DNA of 64,000 nt from Flavobacteriaceae bacterium Ap0902 (GCA_009835005.1 WTFG01000002.1:62001-126000); one strand, 5' to 3'. Counted from the first letter of the stretch, positions 17,740 to 26,707 are shown. Notes: generated by a model from the letters alone, not told the origin. A program made the numbers and translations.

Positions 17740-18399
17740 ATGATGGATAAAAAGGATTTTATATATAGAACTTGGCCATTTTTATTAATCGGCTTCATTT
17801 ATATCCTGGTGGGTATGTCCCTTACCAAATATTATGGTACAGATAATTTACATATATTATTAAATACCTACCATGCCCCTTTGGCAGATATATTTTTCAG
17901 ATATTTTACTAGAACAGGAGAAGCCTTGTTTGGAATCATCATTCTAATAGCCTGTCTTTGGTGGATGAGGTATAGAGATTTGATGGTGATTCTATCTTCT
18001 TCCGTTTTACAATTTATTATCGTAATGGGGCTTAAAAGAACATTTTTCATTCATCATTTAAGACCAGCTTATTATTTTAAAGAAAAGGAAATTTCCTTGC
18101 ACTTAGTAGAAAACTTTAAACAAAGCATCACTTTCACCTATCCCTCTGGACACGCTGCTACCGCATTTATGCTATTTTTATTTCTTGCCCTACTCACAAA
18201 GAATAGATGGCTGCAACTCGTATTAGGCTTGATTTCTGTATTGACAGCCTGTTCTAGAATATACCTTTCACAGCATTTTGTAGAAGATACGGTAGCCGGC
18301 GCATTGATAGGGATGCTGGTAGTCATAGTGTCTTACTATTTAATCTATTTTAGAGAATTTCCTTGGATGAAAAAGTATGTAATTAAACGTTCTGCTTAA
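17740..18399 (+). CDS. PAP2 superfamily membrane phosphatase
   Basis: 219 residues with about five to six membrane helices. All three PAP2 motifs are present: KRTFFIHHLRPAYYF (Kx6RP type), YPSGHAATA and SRIYLSQHFVEDTVAG with the catalytic histidines. Such enzymes dephosphorylate lipid phosphates, for example phosphatidic acid, undecaprenyl pyrophosphate or lipid A, in the membrane. Two Met codons begin the ORF; promoter placement favours the second (17743). A paralogue follows 107 bases downstream. The exact lipid substrate cannot be told from sequence. Confidence 0.9.
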   Translation: MMDKKDFIYRTWPFLLIGFIYILVGMSLTKYYGTDNLHILLNTYHAPLADIFFRYFTRTGEALFGIIILIACLWWMRYRDLMVILSSSVLQFIIVMGLKRTFFIHHLRPAYYFKEKEISLHLVENFKQSITFTYPSGHAATAFMLFLFLALLTKNRWLQLVLGLISVLTACSRIYLSQHFVEDTVAGALIGMLVVIVSYYLIYFREFPWMKKYVIKRSA

Positions 18400-18506
18400 T
18401 CTTTAAATAACATAAATAACGATTTCATAATTAAGTTCACATTAAAAAAATGTTTTAATAAAACTTACTTAAAATTCGCTGATGAAATTACTTTTAATTT
18501 CATCCT

Positions 18507-19109
18507 ATGGAATTAAATATGAAAAGAGTAAGGTATTTCCTGCTCATATCCCTCGCTTTTATTTTCTTAGGATTAAGCTTTTGTTTAACCAACGATAAAA
18601 TTAAACTGCATTTAGAAATCAATCAATATCATGATAGATTTCTAGACATATTTTTTAAAAATATTACAGCCATTGGTGACGGTGCTTTTGCCTTAATTCT
18701 TTTACCTTATTTATTATGCTATACCAAATCTAGAAACTACTTTTTGAGTCTAAGCACTTGCTTGGTAGCAGGTGTTCTAGCTCAATTCTTCAAGAAAGTG
18801 ATATTTCCAGACATGTATAGCCCCATCAAGTTTATACCTATAGAGGATTTGCATTTAATCACGGGTGTGCAGCTACATAGCGCCCAAGCTTTCTCCTCTG
18901 TGCATACGACTTCTGCCTTTGCGTTCTTTATACTCCTTGCTTTTTTATTTGCAAGAAATACGGTGTCCCAAATAATTTTTGGTGTATTAGTCATTTTGGT
19001 AGGTTTCTCTAGGATATATTTATCTCAACACTTTTTAGCAGATGTGTTATTTGGGGCGAGTTTAGGGATTATCTCCTTCTTTATATCTTCTATACTCATC
19101 AATCAATGA
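18507..19109 (+). CDS. PAP2 superfamily membrane phosphatase, second copy
   Basis: 200 residues with several membrane helices. Motif 2 is SSVHTTSAFAF in place of PSGH, and motif 3 is SRIYLSQHFLADVLFG; motif 1 is degenerate (FKKVIFPDMYSPIKF, with Ser-Pro for Arg-Pro). The two histidines are kept, but loss of the motif 1 Arg may change substrate or activity. The more natural start is probably the ATG at 18519 (MKRVRYFL). It is related to the preceding gene and looks like an old tandem duplication that has diverged, perhaps with a different lipid substrate. Confidence 0.85.
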   Translation: MELNMKRVRYFLLISLAFIFLGLSFCLTNDKIKLHLEINQYHDRFLDIFFKNITAIGDGAFALILLPYLLCYTKSRNYFLSLSTCLVAGVLAQFFKKVIFPDMYSPIKFIPIEDLHLITGVQLHSAQAFSSVHTTSAFAFFILLAFLFARNTVSQIIFGVLVILVGFSRIYLSQHFLADVLFGASLGIISFFISSILINQ

Positions 19110-19317
19110 GATCATGCTTTTTTAGATAAAAGGTTGATTAAAATTAGAGTTAATGAACCAGATACAATTGCCATGTTAAGAGAAAAAATGGCTTGGCGAA
19201 AGTTCTTTTAAAACCTGATTTAATCCAACTATAATTGGCTAGTTATGCTTATCTTTACAAAAGGCTATAATCATTTCATATTTGATTAAACTTTTTAAAC
19301 ATCCTTTAATAAAAATC

Positions 19318-19953
19318 ATGATGAATACGCAAACAGAAGACAAGACCTTTTTTTGGAATGCAATAGAAGAAACCAATGCACACAAAGATGCGCATTGGAG
19401 CGAATATGATATAGATGAGCATATAGAGAAATTGACTCAATATCTATCCACTTATGATAAAGACACTTTGATTAAGTTTGAGAAAACTTTGCAAGAAAAA
19501 CTGCAAGAATTATACACTGCAGAAATTGTAGAACTCAATATCATATTAGAGAATCAATTTACAAAGGGAGGAGACGCTTACATTTTTGATGAAACCATGT
19601 CAGAAGATGGTTTCTTGTATTTTCGTTGTTGGCTCTTGCTCAAAGGAAAAGATTTCTTTGATGATATTATGATGGATATTCAGAATTTTGTGAATGGCAA
19701 ATATAGTTTTGATATTGGTGATGTCTGGGCAGAGGGATTATTATACGTCACAGATGATGCCTATAGCGCCAATCACGAGAATGAGCATGAATCAGAAATT
19801 AGAGACGCTGTCTATGAATTGCACCCAGAGATTAATTATGATGCTGGAGAAACTGTGATTAAGCGTAAATTATATACAGGAGGTGAATTGCAAGAAGCTT
19901 ATCCTGCTTTAGTACGAGAAATTTTGGGCTTGAAAAATGAGGGAAGTGAGTAA
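19318..19953 (+). CDS. DUF4240 domain-containing protein
   Basis: 211 residues, acidic and soluble. The N-terminal part (KTFFWNAIEETN, then HIEKLTQYLSTYDKDTLIKF) matches the DUF4240 pattern, and FLYFRCWLLLKGKDFFDD closes the core. The function of DUF4240 is unknown; it is often found in immunity-like or orphan contexts. The start at 19318 (second of two adjacent Met codons) removes an unlikely basic N-terminal extension. No operon partners; convergent with the next gene. Confidence 0.78.
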   Translation: MMNTQTEDKTFFWNAIEETNAHKDAHWSEYDIDEHIEKLTQYLSTYDKDTLIKFEKTLQEKLQELYTAEIVELNIILENQFTKGGDAYIFDETMSEDGFLYFRCWLLLKGKDFFDDIMMDIQNFVNGKYSFDIGDVWAEGLLYVTDDAYSANHENEHESEIRDAVYELHPEINYDAGETVIKRKLYTGGELQEAYPALVREILGLKNEGSE

Positions 19954-19964
19954 TCTCTACTATG

Positions 19965-20285
19965 CTACTTCTTCTGGCTATATTTGGCTCTAAATGCTCG
20001 TTTTTGAATTTCTCTTTCAATCAATAAAAGCGAGATTACTACACTAGCCTTAGATTTTTCATTTTCTGACAAGGCTTGTTTTAATTTCTCTTCAGAGACA
20101 TCTACGCGATATAGAATGTTTAATAATTTATTGAAATCATATTGAATTAAATAATCGACATGCTTTACCATCGCATTAAATTGCTTCTGATCGTCTTGAT
20201 TTTCGTCTAATTTGATATGAAGCAAATCTGCGGATACTTTCTGCAAGGCAAGGCTCTTTTCTGAATGTGGTTGTTTATCTGTCAA
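19965..20285 (-). CDS. Small conserved hypothetical protein
   Basis: 106 residues, helical and charged, without signal peptide or membrane segments. The core VDYLIQYDFNKLLNILYRVD is followed by a charged helix and a basic C-terminus (RAFRAKYSQKK). I recognise it as the type of small Bacteroidetes protein of unknown function but can name no family with confidence. Convergent with the DUF4240 gene, 11 bases apart. Confidence 0.65.
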   Translation of the reverse strand: MTDKQPHSEKSLALQKVSADLLHIKLDENQDDQKQFNAMVKHVDYLIQYDFNKLLNILYRVDVSEEKLKQALSENEKSKASVVISLLLIEREIQKRAFRAKYSQKK

Positions 20286-20476
20286 AATTAATTTATATAG
20301 ATTTAGACCTATGGAAGGCTGGATTAATTATTAAATCAAAGATACGCATTATAACGTTTTGGAATTAACTTCATATATTATCTTTTGATTAAATACGGAT
20401 GTATATCTTTCTATCATTTAAATATAATTCCTTATTTTTTTCTTTAAATTGAATATTAACTACGCAATGCAAAAAA

Positions 20477-21118
20477 ATGACCCAAGAAGAATTAAAAAAA
20501 TTACAGCAGCATCTTCAAAACCCACATGGCATAGATGGTCTCACAGTGGGGGAGAATATGAATGAATCCAATGGAAAGATGATTTCAAAATCCATATCGT
20601 ATTTAGAATTAAAACCGAATCAAACAGTGCTAGAAATAGGGCATGGCAATGCAGAACATGTCCAAGAATTCTTCTTGCAAGCACCCAAGATCGCGTTTTA
20701 TGGGCTAGAAATCTCAGAAACCATGTGGAGAGAAGCACAAAAAAGAACCAAAGGCCTGGATGCTCAATTTCATTTATATGACGGGGTCATAATCCCCTTT
20801 GATGTAGAAACTTTTGATAGGATAATCTCCGTCAATACACTTTATTTTTGGTCTTATCCTCAGAAGATGTTAAATGAAATAGAGCAAACCCTAAAACCAA
20901 AGGGATTAGCAGTCATTACCTTTATGCATCAATCCTTTATGGAGAACCTTTCTTTTGTTGGAGAAGAATTTAAGCTTTATAGTAAAAAAGATTTTGAAGC
21001 TTTGGTAGAAAAGTCAAATTTAAAAATAATAGATTTTAAAGATGAGGTAGAAAAAGTGAAGAGTAAATCTGGCGAAATGGTAGAAAGAAAGTATAGTATC
21101 TACAAATTAGGTAAATAA
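20477..21118 (+). CDS. Class I SAM-dependent methyltransferase
   Basis: 213 residues. SAM-binding motif I is VLEIGHGNAEHV (about 52-63), motif II acid FYGLEIS, and motif IV region DRIISVNTLYFW, with a post-motif LKPKGLAVITFMHQ. The N-terminus (TQEELKKLQQHLQNPHGIDG) is found in small flavobacterial methyltransferases of unknown substrate. No signal peptide. It is followed by the nitrilase gene 36 bases on, possibly co-transcribed. The substrate cannot be predicted. Confidence 0.88.
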   Translation: MTQEELKKLQQHLQNPHGIDGLTVGENMNESNGKMISKSISYLELKPNQTVLEIGHGNAEHVQEFFLQAPKIAFYGLEISETMWREAQKRTKGLDAQFHLYDGVIIPFDVETFDRIISVNTLYFWSYPQKMLNEIEQTLKPKGLAVITFMHQSFMENLSFVGEEFKLYSKKDFEALVEKSNLKIIDFKDEVEKVKSKSGEMVERKYSIYKLGK

Positions 21119-21154
21119 TTTGATGTAATGATGATTTAATTTAATGATAGAAAA

Positions 21155-21922
21155 ATGAAAAACCTTACACTTGCTTTAGTAGAATTGGATATTGCTTGGG
21201 AAAATCCTGCTCAGAACTTTGAAACTTTAAACCAAAAGATAGAAGGAGTAGGGGCGGATATTTTCTTCTTGCCAGAAATGTATTCTACAGGTTTCACGAT
21301 GAATCCAGAAAAGATTGCAGAACCAGAATTTGGTCCATCATTCAAGTTTCTTCAAGAAAAGGCAATTGAGAAAAATGCCGTTTTTGTAGCGAGTATTCCG
21401 ACTAAATCTGCTGGCAAATATTATAACCGTTTGTCTTGGGTAGAGCCTAATGAAACTTTTGTGCAGTATGACAAGCGTCATTTATTCACACTCGTAGGGG
21501 AGGAGAAGCATTACACAGCAGGCAGGGAAAGAAAAACAATAGCTTATAAGAACTGGAAATTCATGCCCCAAGTTTGTTATGATTTACGCTTCCCCGTTTG
21601 GGCTAGAAACGATATGGCCTATGATTTAATCTTCTATGTAGCCAATTGGCCAGAAGTGCGTTCATACCCTTGGACCCAATTATTAAAGGCGCGTGCGATA
21701 GAAAATCAAGCGTATGTGGTTGGTGTCAATCGCATTGGAAAAGACGGCAATGGCATTCCACATGCTGGGGATAGCATGGTTTATGATCCACTCGGGAAAG
21801 AAGTGCCGCATAAGGAGCAAAATGGTATATTGGTATTTGAGGTTGAAAAAGAAATCCTACATAAAATCAGAAATAAATTCAAATTCCTGCAGGATCAAGA
21901 TCAATTTAATATCGGAGATTGA
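21155..21922 (+). CDS. Carbon-nitrogen hydrolase, omega-amidase type (YafV/Nit2-like)
   Basis: 255 residues, full length for the family. The Glu-Lys-Cys triad is visible as Glu41 (FLPEMYSTGF), Lys107 (YDKRHLF) and Cys141 (QVCYDLRFPVWAR). The F.P.M...G and CYDLRFP signatures point to omega-amidases, which hydrolyse alpha-ketoglutaramate and alpha-ketosuccinamate, a metabolite-repair step after transamination of glutamine or asparagine. Cytoplasmic. Convergent with kdsC, 8 bases apart. Confidence 0.9.
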   Translation: MKNLTLALVELDIAWENPAQNFETLNQKIEGVGADIFFLPEMYSTGFTMNPEKIAEPEFGPSFKFLQEKAIEKNAVFVASIPTKSAGKYYNRLSWVEPNETFVQYDKRHLFTLVGEEKHYTAGRERKTIAYKNWKFMPQVCYDLRFPVWARNDMAYDLIFYVANWPEVRSYPWTQLLKARAIENQAYVVGVNRIGKDGNGIPHAGDSMVYDPLGKEVPHKEQNGILVFEVEKEILHKIRNKFKFLQDQDQFNIGD

Positions 21923-21930
21923 GAAAACCC

Positions 21931-22452
21931 TTAAGCAGAAGTAATATGAGTATCTTCTGTCCAGTTGTTCTGTACCTTCAACCATTGTTCTATGATATCG
22001 CGTACACAGCCCCTGCCTCCTTCTACTTGAGAAACATATAATGCCATATTCCTTATTTCTGGCGCAGCATCCTTAGGGCAACACGGTAAACCCACCATGT
22101 TCATAACTTCTAAATCTGGAATATCATCTCCCATATAAGCAACCTCATCTGCGTCTAAATCATATTTAGCTAAAAAATCTTCTAAATCATCTTTTTTATA
22201 AGAGGAGCCCAAATATACATCTGTAATTCCTAGACCATTTAATCGCTGTTTCACAGACTCATCTTTACCCCCTGTGATAACCGCAATGGGGTACCCCTTT
22301 TTAATAGCTAATTGCATGGCATATCCATCGCGTGTATTCATAGTTCTTGTCATGTTCCCATCGGGCAATAACAGAACACTCCCATCTGTCAAAACACCAT
22401 CCACATCCAAGACTAGTGCTTTAATGTAATTTAATTTGGCTTTATAATTCAT
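21931..22452 (-). CDS. kdsC: 3-deoxy-D-manno-octulosonate 8-phosphate phosphatase (HAD IIIA)
   Basis: 173 residues, the typical size of KdsC. HAD motifs: nucleophile Asp16 and Asp18 (LVLDVDGVLTDG), TGG in AVITGGKDESV, the Lys region YKKDDL, and YMGDDIPDLEVM. The ending CPKDAAPEIRNMALYVS with GGRGCVRDIIEQWL is the KdsC signature. It removes phosphate from KDO-8-P in lipid A core biosynthesis in the cytoplasm. It overlaps the DUF2520 gene by 11 bases and is translated with it. Confidence 0.93.
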   Translation of the reverse strand: MNYKAKLNYIKALVLDVDGVLTDGSVLLLPDGNMTRTMNTRDGYAMQLAIKKGYPIAVITGGKDESVKQRLNGLGITDVYLGSSYKKDDLEDFLAKYDLDADEVAYMGDDIPDLEVMNMVGLPCCPKDAAPEIRNMALYVSQVEGGRGCVRDIIEQWLKVQNNWTEDTHITSA

Positions 22453-23209
22453 CGTGATACGTTTTGGTAATAGAATGGCTAATTCTCTGGTACAAATCTA
22501 AATAGAAAGAATTGTCTATTAAACTTTCATGCTTTTCCAATACTATTTTATCATTTCTTTTAGCAGGTCCAGTTTGTGCATCTTTCGGAGATAAATCTTG
22601 CACTTTGGCAGCCGTTTCTTCTATCAATGGTAACAAATGGTCAAAAGACATACCTGCTTTTTCTGCCATTTCTGCGGCAATATAATACATGTGATTCACA
22701 AAATTGCTAGCCCATACGGCAGATAAATGTAATTCTGCACGTTGTTTGGAATCAGTAATATAGACGCGGTTAGATATCCGTTTGGCCAATTTCTTTAATA
22801 ATTCTGCATCCTCTTCATTAGATGCCTCAATATAAAATGGAATTTCATCATATTCCAACTCTCTTCCCTTAGAAAAAGTTTGCAATGGGTACAAAACCCC
22901 ATAGCGTTCATGTCTTTTTAATATATCCATGGGGATAGAACCAGAGGTATGTACCACTAGCGCATCATCAAACGGAATATGCATAGATAATTCACTAATA
23001 GCACTATCAGAGGAGGCGATGACAAAAATATCGGCGCGGTCTAATTCTGAGATTTTATCTGTAAATGGAATTCTATTATTCTCTCCAATAGATTGAGCTT
23101 TGTGCAATGTTCTATTATAAATTTGTTTTACTTCTATGGTGTTCTCCACAAAAGCCCTTGCCAAATGGTGGGCTACATTGCCAGCACCCAGGATTGTTAC
23201 AGTAGACAT
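22442..23209 (-). CDS. Rossmann fold and DUF2520 domain-containing protein
   Basis: 255 residues. An N-terminal NAD(P)-binding Rossmann domain (VTILGAGNVAHHLARAF, 4-20) is followed by HTSGSIPMDIL and GVLYPLQTFSKGR, then a helical DUF2520 domain (about 130-250; SAVWASNFVNHMYYIAAEM, LSPKDAQTGPAKRND). The layout resembles ketopantoate and pyrroline-5-carboxylate reductases, but the substrate is unknown. In Bacteroidetes it is commonly coupled to kdsC as here. First gene of the leftward pair; its 5' side faces the riboswitch region. Confidence 0.9.
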   Translation of the reverse strand: MSTVTILGAGNVAHHLARAFVENTIEVKQIYNRTLHKAQSIGENNRIPFTDKISELDRADIFVIASSDSAISELSMHIPFDDALVVHTSGSIPMDILKRHERYGVLYPLQTFSKGRELEYDEIPFYIEASNEEDAELLKKLAKRISNRVYITDSKQRAELHLSAVWASNFVNHMYYIAAEMAEKAGMSFDHLLPLIEETAAKVQDLSPKDAQTGPAKRNDKIVLEKHESLIDNSFYLDLYQRISHSITKTYHDEL

Positions 23210-23407
23210 GTATTTTGATTATTTAGTATGAATCACGAATATACAACTATGAATTTATGTAAAGAAATATAATTTAAAGCGAGTTATTTATAATATTTAA
23301 AAAATTAATTTTCTAAATGTTGGTTTCTGTATAGATTTAATTAAAGCTATAGAAGTACGCAGTTATTTACGCTTTTGTTTATAACTATGTTTATAACTAA
23401 ACCCAAC

Positions 23408-23443
23408 TTTGCTTATCTTTTTTATGATTTAAAATTACATTTG
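23408..23443 (+). promoter_or_regulatory. Candidate promoter of the riboswitch-nrd operon
   Basis: TACATTTG (23436-23443) is a good -7 element; the nearest upstream TTTG (23408-23411) leaves a 24-base spacer, slightly long. Transcription would start just before the riboswitch P1 stem. Confidence 0.45.
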
Positions 23444-23456
23444 AAGAATATAGTAT

Positions 23457-23573
23457 TACTGATTTAGCACTACTCATTTTGTAGCGTTTGACCAAGGGGA
23501 ACCATGTGAAAATCATGGGCTGTTGCGCAACTGTGAATAGGATAGTATCCAGAGCCAGATTACCTTATCAGTA
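23457..23573 (+). ncRNA. Cobalamin (B12) riboswitch aptamer
   Basis: The aptamer core is recognisable: AAGGGGAACCATGTGAAAATC (from 23494), a CCATG/CATGG stem, GGGCTGTTGCGCAACTGT ending at 23534, and the late AGCCAGATTACC (23553-23564). The outer P1 stem is formed by TACTGAT (23457-23463) and ATCAGTA (23567-23573). The 110 bases after it contain TTACTT/AAGTAA (23581-23601) and a CGCAAAAGAAG segment (23589-23599) that could pair with CTCTTTGCG (23644-23652), a possible switching platform. It precedes nrdB, so B12 is expected to turn the B12-independent reductase down. Confidence 0.9.
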
Positions 23574-23683
23574 GTGGACATTACTTTCGCAAAAGAAGTA
23601 AGGTCGATAGAAGGATTCACTCTTTTCTAGGCGATATTTACACCTCTTTGCGTAAAAATATAATAAGAAAAAAGCCATAGAAA

Positions 23684-24658
23684 ATGAATATATTTACTTA
23701 CCGTCAGTCATACAAACCTTTTGAATATCCAGAGGTTTTACAATTTACAGAAAGTATCAATCGTTCTTATTGGGTACATTCAGAAGTAGACTTTACCGCA
23801 GATGTACAAGATTTTAAATCCAATTTACAACCTCATGAGCAAGAAGCCATCAAGAGATGTCTGCTTGCCATTGCACAAATAGAGGTGAATGTAAAAACCT
23901 TTTGGGGAGATTTATACAAACACTTGCCAAAACCAGAATTCAATGGATTGGGAAGCACCTTTGCAGAATGTGAATTCCGCCATTCAGAAGCATATTCAAG
24001 ACTATTAGAAGTATTGAACTTTAGCCATGAATTTGAGAAAATTGCTCAAATACCAGCCATTCAAAAGAGAATTGATTACTTGACCAAAGCCCTCAAAAAT
24101 GCCAAGACAGATAATCCAGAAGAATATGTATTCTCTTTGATTTTATTTTCTATCTTGGTAGAAAACGTATCATTGTTTAGTCAATTTGCAATCATATTAT
24201 CTTTCACCAGATTCAAAGGGTACCTTAAAAACACGAGTAATATCATCGCATGGACTTCTGTAGATGAGCAATTACACGCCAATGCAGGAATCTTTATTAT
24301 CAACAAGATTTTTGAAGAGTTCCCTACATTCAAAAATGAAAAGACCATCAGTCAAATCACAGATATTGTGAAGGAATCTTTAGAAGTAGAATCAGAAATC
24401 TTAGATTGGATATTTGAAACAGGGGAATTGGATCAAATTGGTAAGAAAGACTTACTCAATTTTATGAAATATAGAGTAGATGATAGTCTTCAAAAAATCG
24501 GACTAGATACGCTTTATAATATTTCTGCAGATGAGTATGCGCCTATGCGATGGTTTGAGGAGGAAGTATTCTCTAACAGTTTAGATGATTTCTTTGCCAA
24601 AAGACCTGTGGATTATACCAAGCATGACAAGAGTATCACCGCCTCAGATTTATTTTAA
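23684..24658 (+). CDS. nrdB: Class I ribonucleoside-diphosphate reductase beta subunit
   Basis: 324 residues. The radical-generating di-metal subunit. Visible ligands are Glu67 (AQIEVNVK), Glu97 and His100 (ECEFRHSEAY), Glu160 (LVENVS), and Glu195 and His198 (VDEQLHAN); Tyr104 stands at the radical tyrosine position (ExxHxxxY). The first ligand is Glu where E. coli NrdB has Asp. The C-terminal tail that docks to NrdA ends ITASDLF. First gene behind the B12 riboswitch; the thioesterase start follows its stop codon without a gap. Confidence 0.93.
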   Translation: MNIFTYRQSYKPFEYPEVLQFTESINRSYWVHSEVDFTADVQDFKSNLQPHEQEAIKRCLLAIAQIEVNVKTFWGDLYKHLPKPEFNGLGSTFAECEFRHSEAYSRLLEVLNFSHEFEKIAQIPAIQKRIDYLTKALKNAKTDNPEEYVFSLILFSILVENVSLFSQFAIILSFTRFKGYLKNTSNIIAWTSVDEQLHANAGIFIINKIFEEFPTFKNEKTISQITDIVKESLEVESEILDWIFETGELDQIGKKDLLNFMKYRVDDSLQKIGLDTLYNISADEYAPMRWFEEEVFSNSLDDFFAKRPVDYTKHDKSITASDLF

Positions 24659-25054
24659 ATGAAGCAAGAAGATATAGAAAAGCGTATAGAGGAGTCCAAA
24701 ACCAGTGTATTCAAAGTGGTATTTCCAGGAACTACCAATCATTACAATACCTTATTTGGAGGGGTTGCGATGCAGAATATGGATGAGATTGCTTTTATCG
24801 CAGGTACACGTTTTTGTAGAAAAAATTTGGTTACGGTTTCCAGTAGCCAAATAGACTTCAACAAAGCAATCCCAGCAGATACCATTGTAGAGTTTTATGG
24901 TGAAGTGATAGAAGTAGGAAACACAAGCCTCAAGGTAAAAGTAGAGGTATTTAAGGAAAATATGTATGATCGTCACCGCACCAAATCCATAGAAGGCGTA
25001 TTTACCATGGTGGCAGTCGATGAAAACAAAAAACCCGTCAAAATTTTAGATTAA
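24659..25054 (+). CDS. Hotdog-fold acyl-CoA thioesterase (YciA-like)
   Basis: 131 residues, single hotdog domain. Signatures: FPGTTNHYNTLFGGVAMQNMDEIAFIAG with the catalytic Asp, then VTVSSSQIDFNKAIPADTIVEFYGEV and the SIEGVFTMVAVD strand. Such enzymes hydrolyse acyl-CoA thioesters in the cytoplasm. The position is odd: it begins directly after the nrdB stop codon and ends 6 bases before nrdA, so it is produced together with ribonucleotide reductase and under the riboswitch. Substrate chain length is not predictable here. Confidence 0.9.
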   Translation: MKQEDIEKRIEESKTSVFKVVFPGTTNHYNTLFGGVAMQNMDEIAFIAGTRFCRKNLVTVSSSQIDFNKAIPADTIVEFYGEVIEVGNTSLKVKVEVFKENMYDRHRTKSIEGVFTMVAVDENKKPVKILD

Positions 25055-25060
25055 ACAGAC

Positions 25061-26707
25061 ATGGAAAGATATTGGTGGCTAAACCAGGAGAGTGAACAAA
25101 TATTAAACAGGGGTTACCTATTAAAAGGTGAAACCGTACAAGGCGCGATAGATAGAATTACTACCGCCGCTTGCAAAAGACTTTTCAAGCCAGAATTAAA
25201 AGAAATATTTACAGAAATCATAGAGCGTGGGTGGATGAGTTTGAGTTCACCCATCTGGGCCAATATGGGAACAGAAAGAGGATTGCCTATTTCTTGTTTT
25301 AATGTGCATGTACCAGATGAGATAGAAGGAATCACCCATAAATTGGGAGAAGTTATCATGCAGACCAAAATCGGAGGAGGAACCTCCGGTTACTTTGGTG
25401 CATTGCGTGGTAGAGGGAGTACGGTTACAGACAATGGGCGGAGTAGTGGGGCGGTTTCATTTATGAAATTGTTCGATACCGCAATGGACACCATTTCTCA
25501 AGGAGGCGTGCGCCGTGGCGCATTTGCCGCTTATTTAGATATTGATCATCCAGATATTTTAGAATTCTTACACATCAAAAATATTGGAAACCCCATCCAA
25601 AACTTATTCTTCGGCGTATGCATTCCAGATTATTGGATGCAAGAAATGATAGATGGTGATATAGACAAGAGAGAAGTCTGGGCCAAGGTATTAGAATCTC
25701 GACAACAAAAGGGATTGCCTTATCTTTTCTTTAGTGATAATGTCAATCGTAACAAACCACAAGTTTATAAGGATCAGGGGTTAACAGTGCATAGCAGTAA
25801 CCTATGTTCAGAGATTATGCTGCCGTCTACAGTAGATGAATCCTTTATATGCTGCCTGTCTTCTATGAATTTAGAATTATATGATGAGTGGAAGGATACT
25901 GACACCGTGAAATACGCTATCTATTTCCTAGACGCTGTATTACAAGAATTTATAGAGAAAACAGAAGGCAACTATTACCTAGCATCTGCCAATAAATTTG
26001 CCAAAAGACATCGTGCTTTAGGGCTAGGCGTATTAGGATGGCATTCATATTTACAGAAAAACAGAATCCCATTTGAAGGCTTAGAAGCAAAACAGCATAC
26101 AGAGAAAATCTTCAAAAATATCAGCGAGAAAGCCAATGCTGCCTCAGAAGAATTAGCTCACATCTATGGAGAACCAGCATTGCTCAAGGAATATGGGAGA
26201 AGAAATACCACCGTGATGGCAATTGCGCCAACCACCTCATCTTCTGCAATTTTAGGGCAAACATCTCCGGGCATAGAGCCCTTTAGCAGTAATTATTACA
26301 AAGCAGGATTATCCAAAGGTAACTTCATGCGTAAGAACAAGTATCTTACAGAGTTATTAGATGAAAAAGGCATCAATAACGAGGATACTTGGCGTTCTAT
26401 CATGCTTAACCAAGGGAGTGTGCAGCATATAGAAGAGTTGACAGAAGAAGAAAAACAAGTGTTTAAGACGTTTAAAGAGATAAGTCAATTAGAGATCATT
26501 CAACAAGCGTCTATTAGACAGAAGTACATAGATCAATCTCAGAGTTTAAACCTTAACATTCCATCCGCTATGCCTGTCAAAGAGGTGAATAACCTGATGA
26601 TAGAAGCCTGGAAACTTGGAATCAAAACACTTTACTACCAACGTAGCCAAAGTGTCTCTAAAGACCTTGTAGGGAGTTTAGTTTCCTGCAGCAGTTGTGA
26701 GTCATAA
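25061..26707 (+). CDS. nrdA: Class I ribonucleoside-diphosphate reductase alpha subunit, short form
   Basis: 548 residues. Catalytic features: Cys in LPISCFNVHV (first redox Cys), the NLCSEIMLP triad Asn-Cys-Glu, a second redox Cys in CCLSSMNLE, MAIAPTTSSSAILGQTSPGIEP, the Tyr pair in TLYYQRSQS, and the C-terminal CSSCES thiol arm. It lacks the N-terminal ATP-cone of about 90 residues found in E. coli NrdA, so dATP overall-activity control by that domain is absent. Third gene of the operon, closed by a strong terminator. Confidence 0.94.
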   Translation: MERYWWLNQESEQILNRGYLLKGETVQGAIDRITTAACKRLFKPELKEIFTEIIERGWMSLSSPIWANMGTERGLPISCFNVHVPDEIEGITHKLGEVIMQTKIGGGTSGYFGALRGRGSTVTDNGRSSGAVSFMKLFDTAMDTISQGGVRRGAFAAYLDIDHPDILEFLHIKNIGNPIQNLFFGVCIPDYWMQEMIDGDIDKREVWAKVLESRQQKGLPYLFFSDNVNRNKPQVYKDQGLTVHSSNLCSEIMLPSTVDESFICCLSSMNLELYDEWKDTDTVKYAIYFLDAVLQEFIEKTEGNYYLASANKFAKRHRALGLGVLGWHSYLQKNRIPFEGLEAKQHTEKIFKNISEKANAASEELAHIYGEPALLKEYGRRNTTVMAIAPTTSSSAILGQTSPGIEPFSSNYYKAGLSKGNFMRKNKYLTELLDEKGINNEDTWRSIMLNQGSVQHIEELTEEEKQVFKTFKEISQLEIIQQASIRQKYIDQSQSLNLNIPSAMPVKEVNNLMIEAWKLGIKTLYYQRSQSVSKDLVGSLVSCSSCES

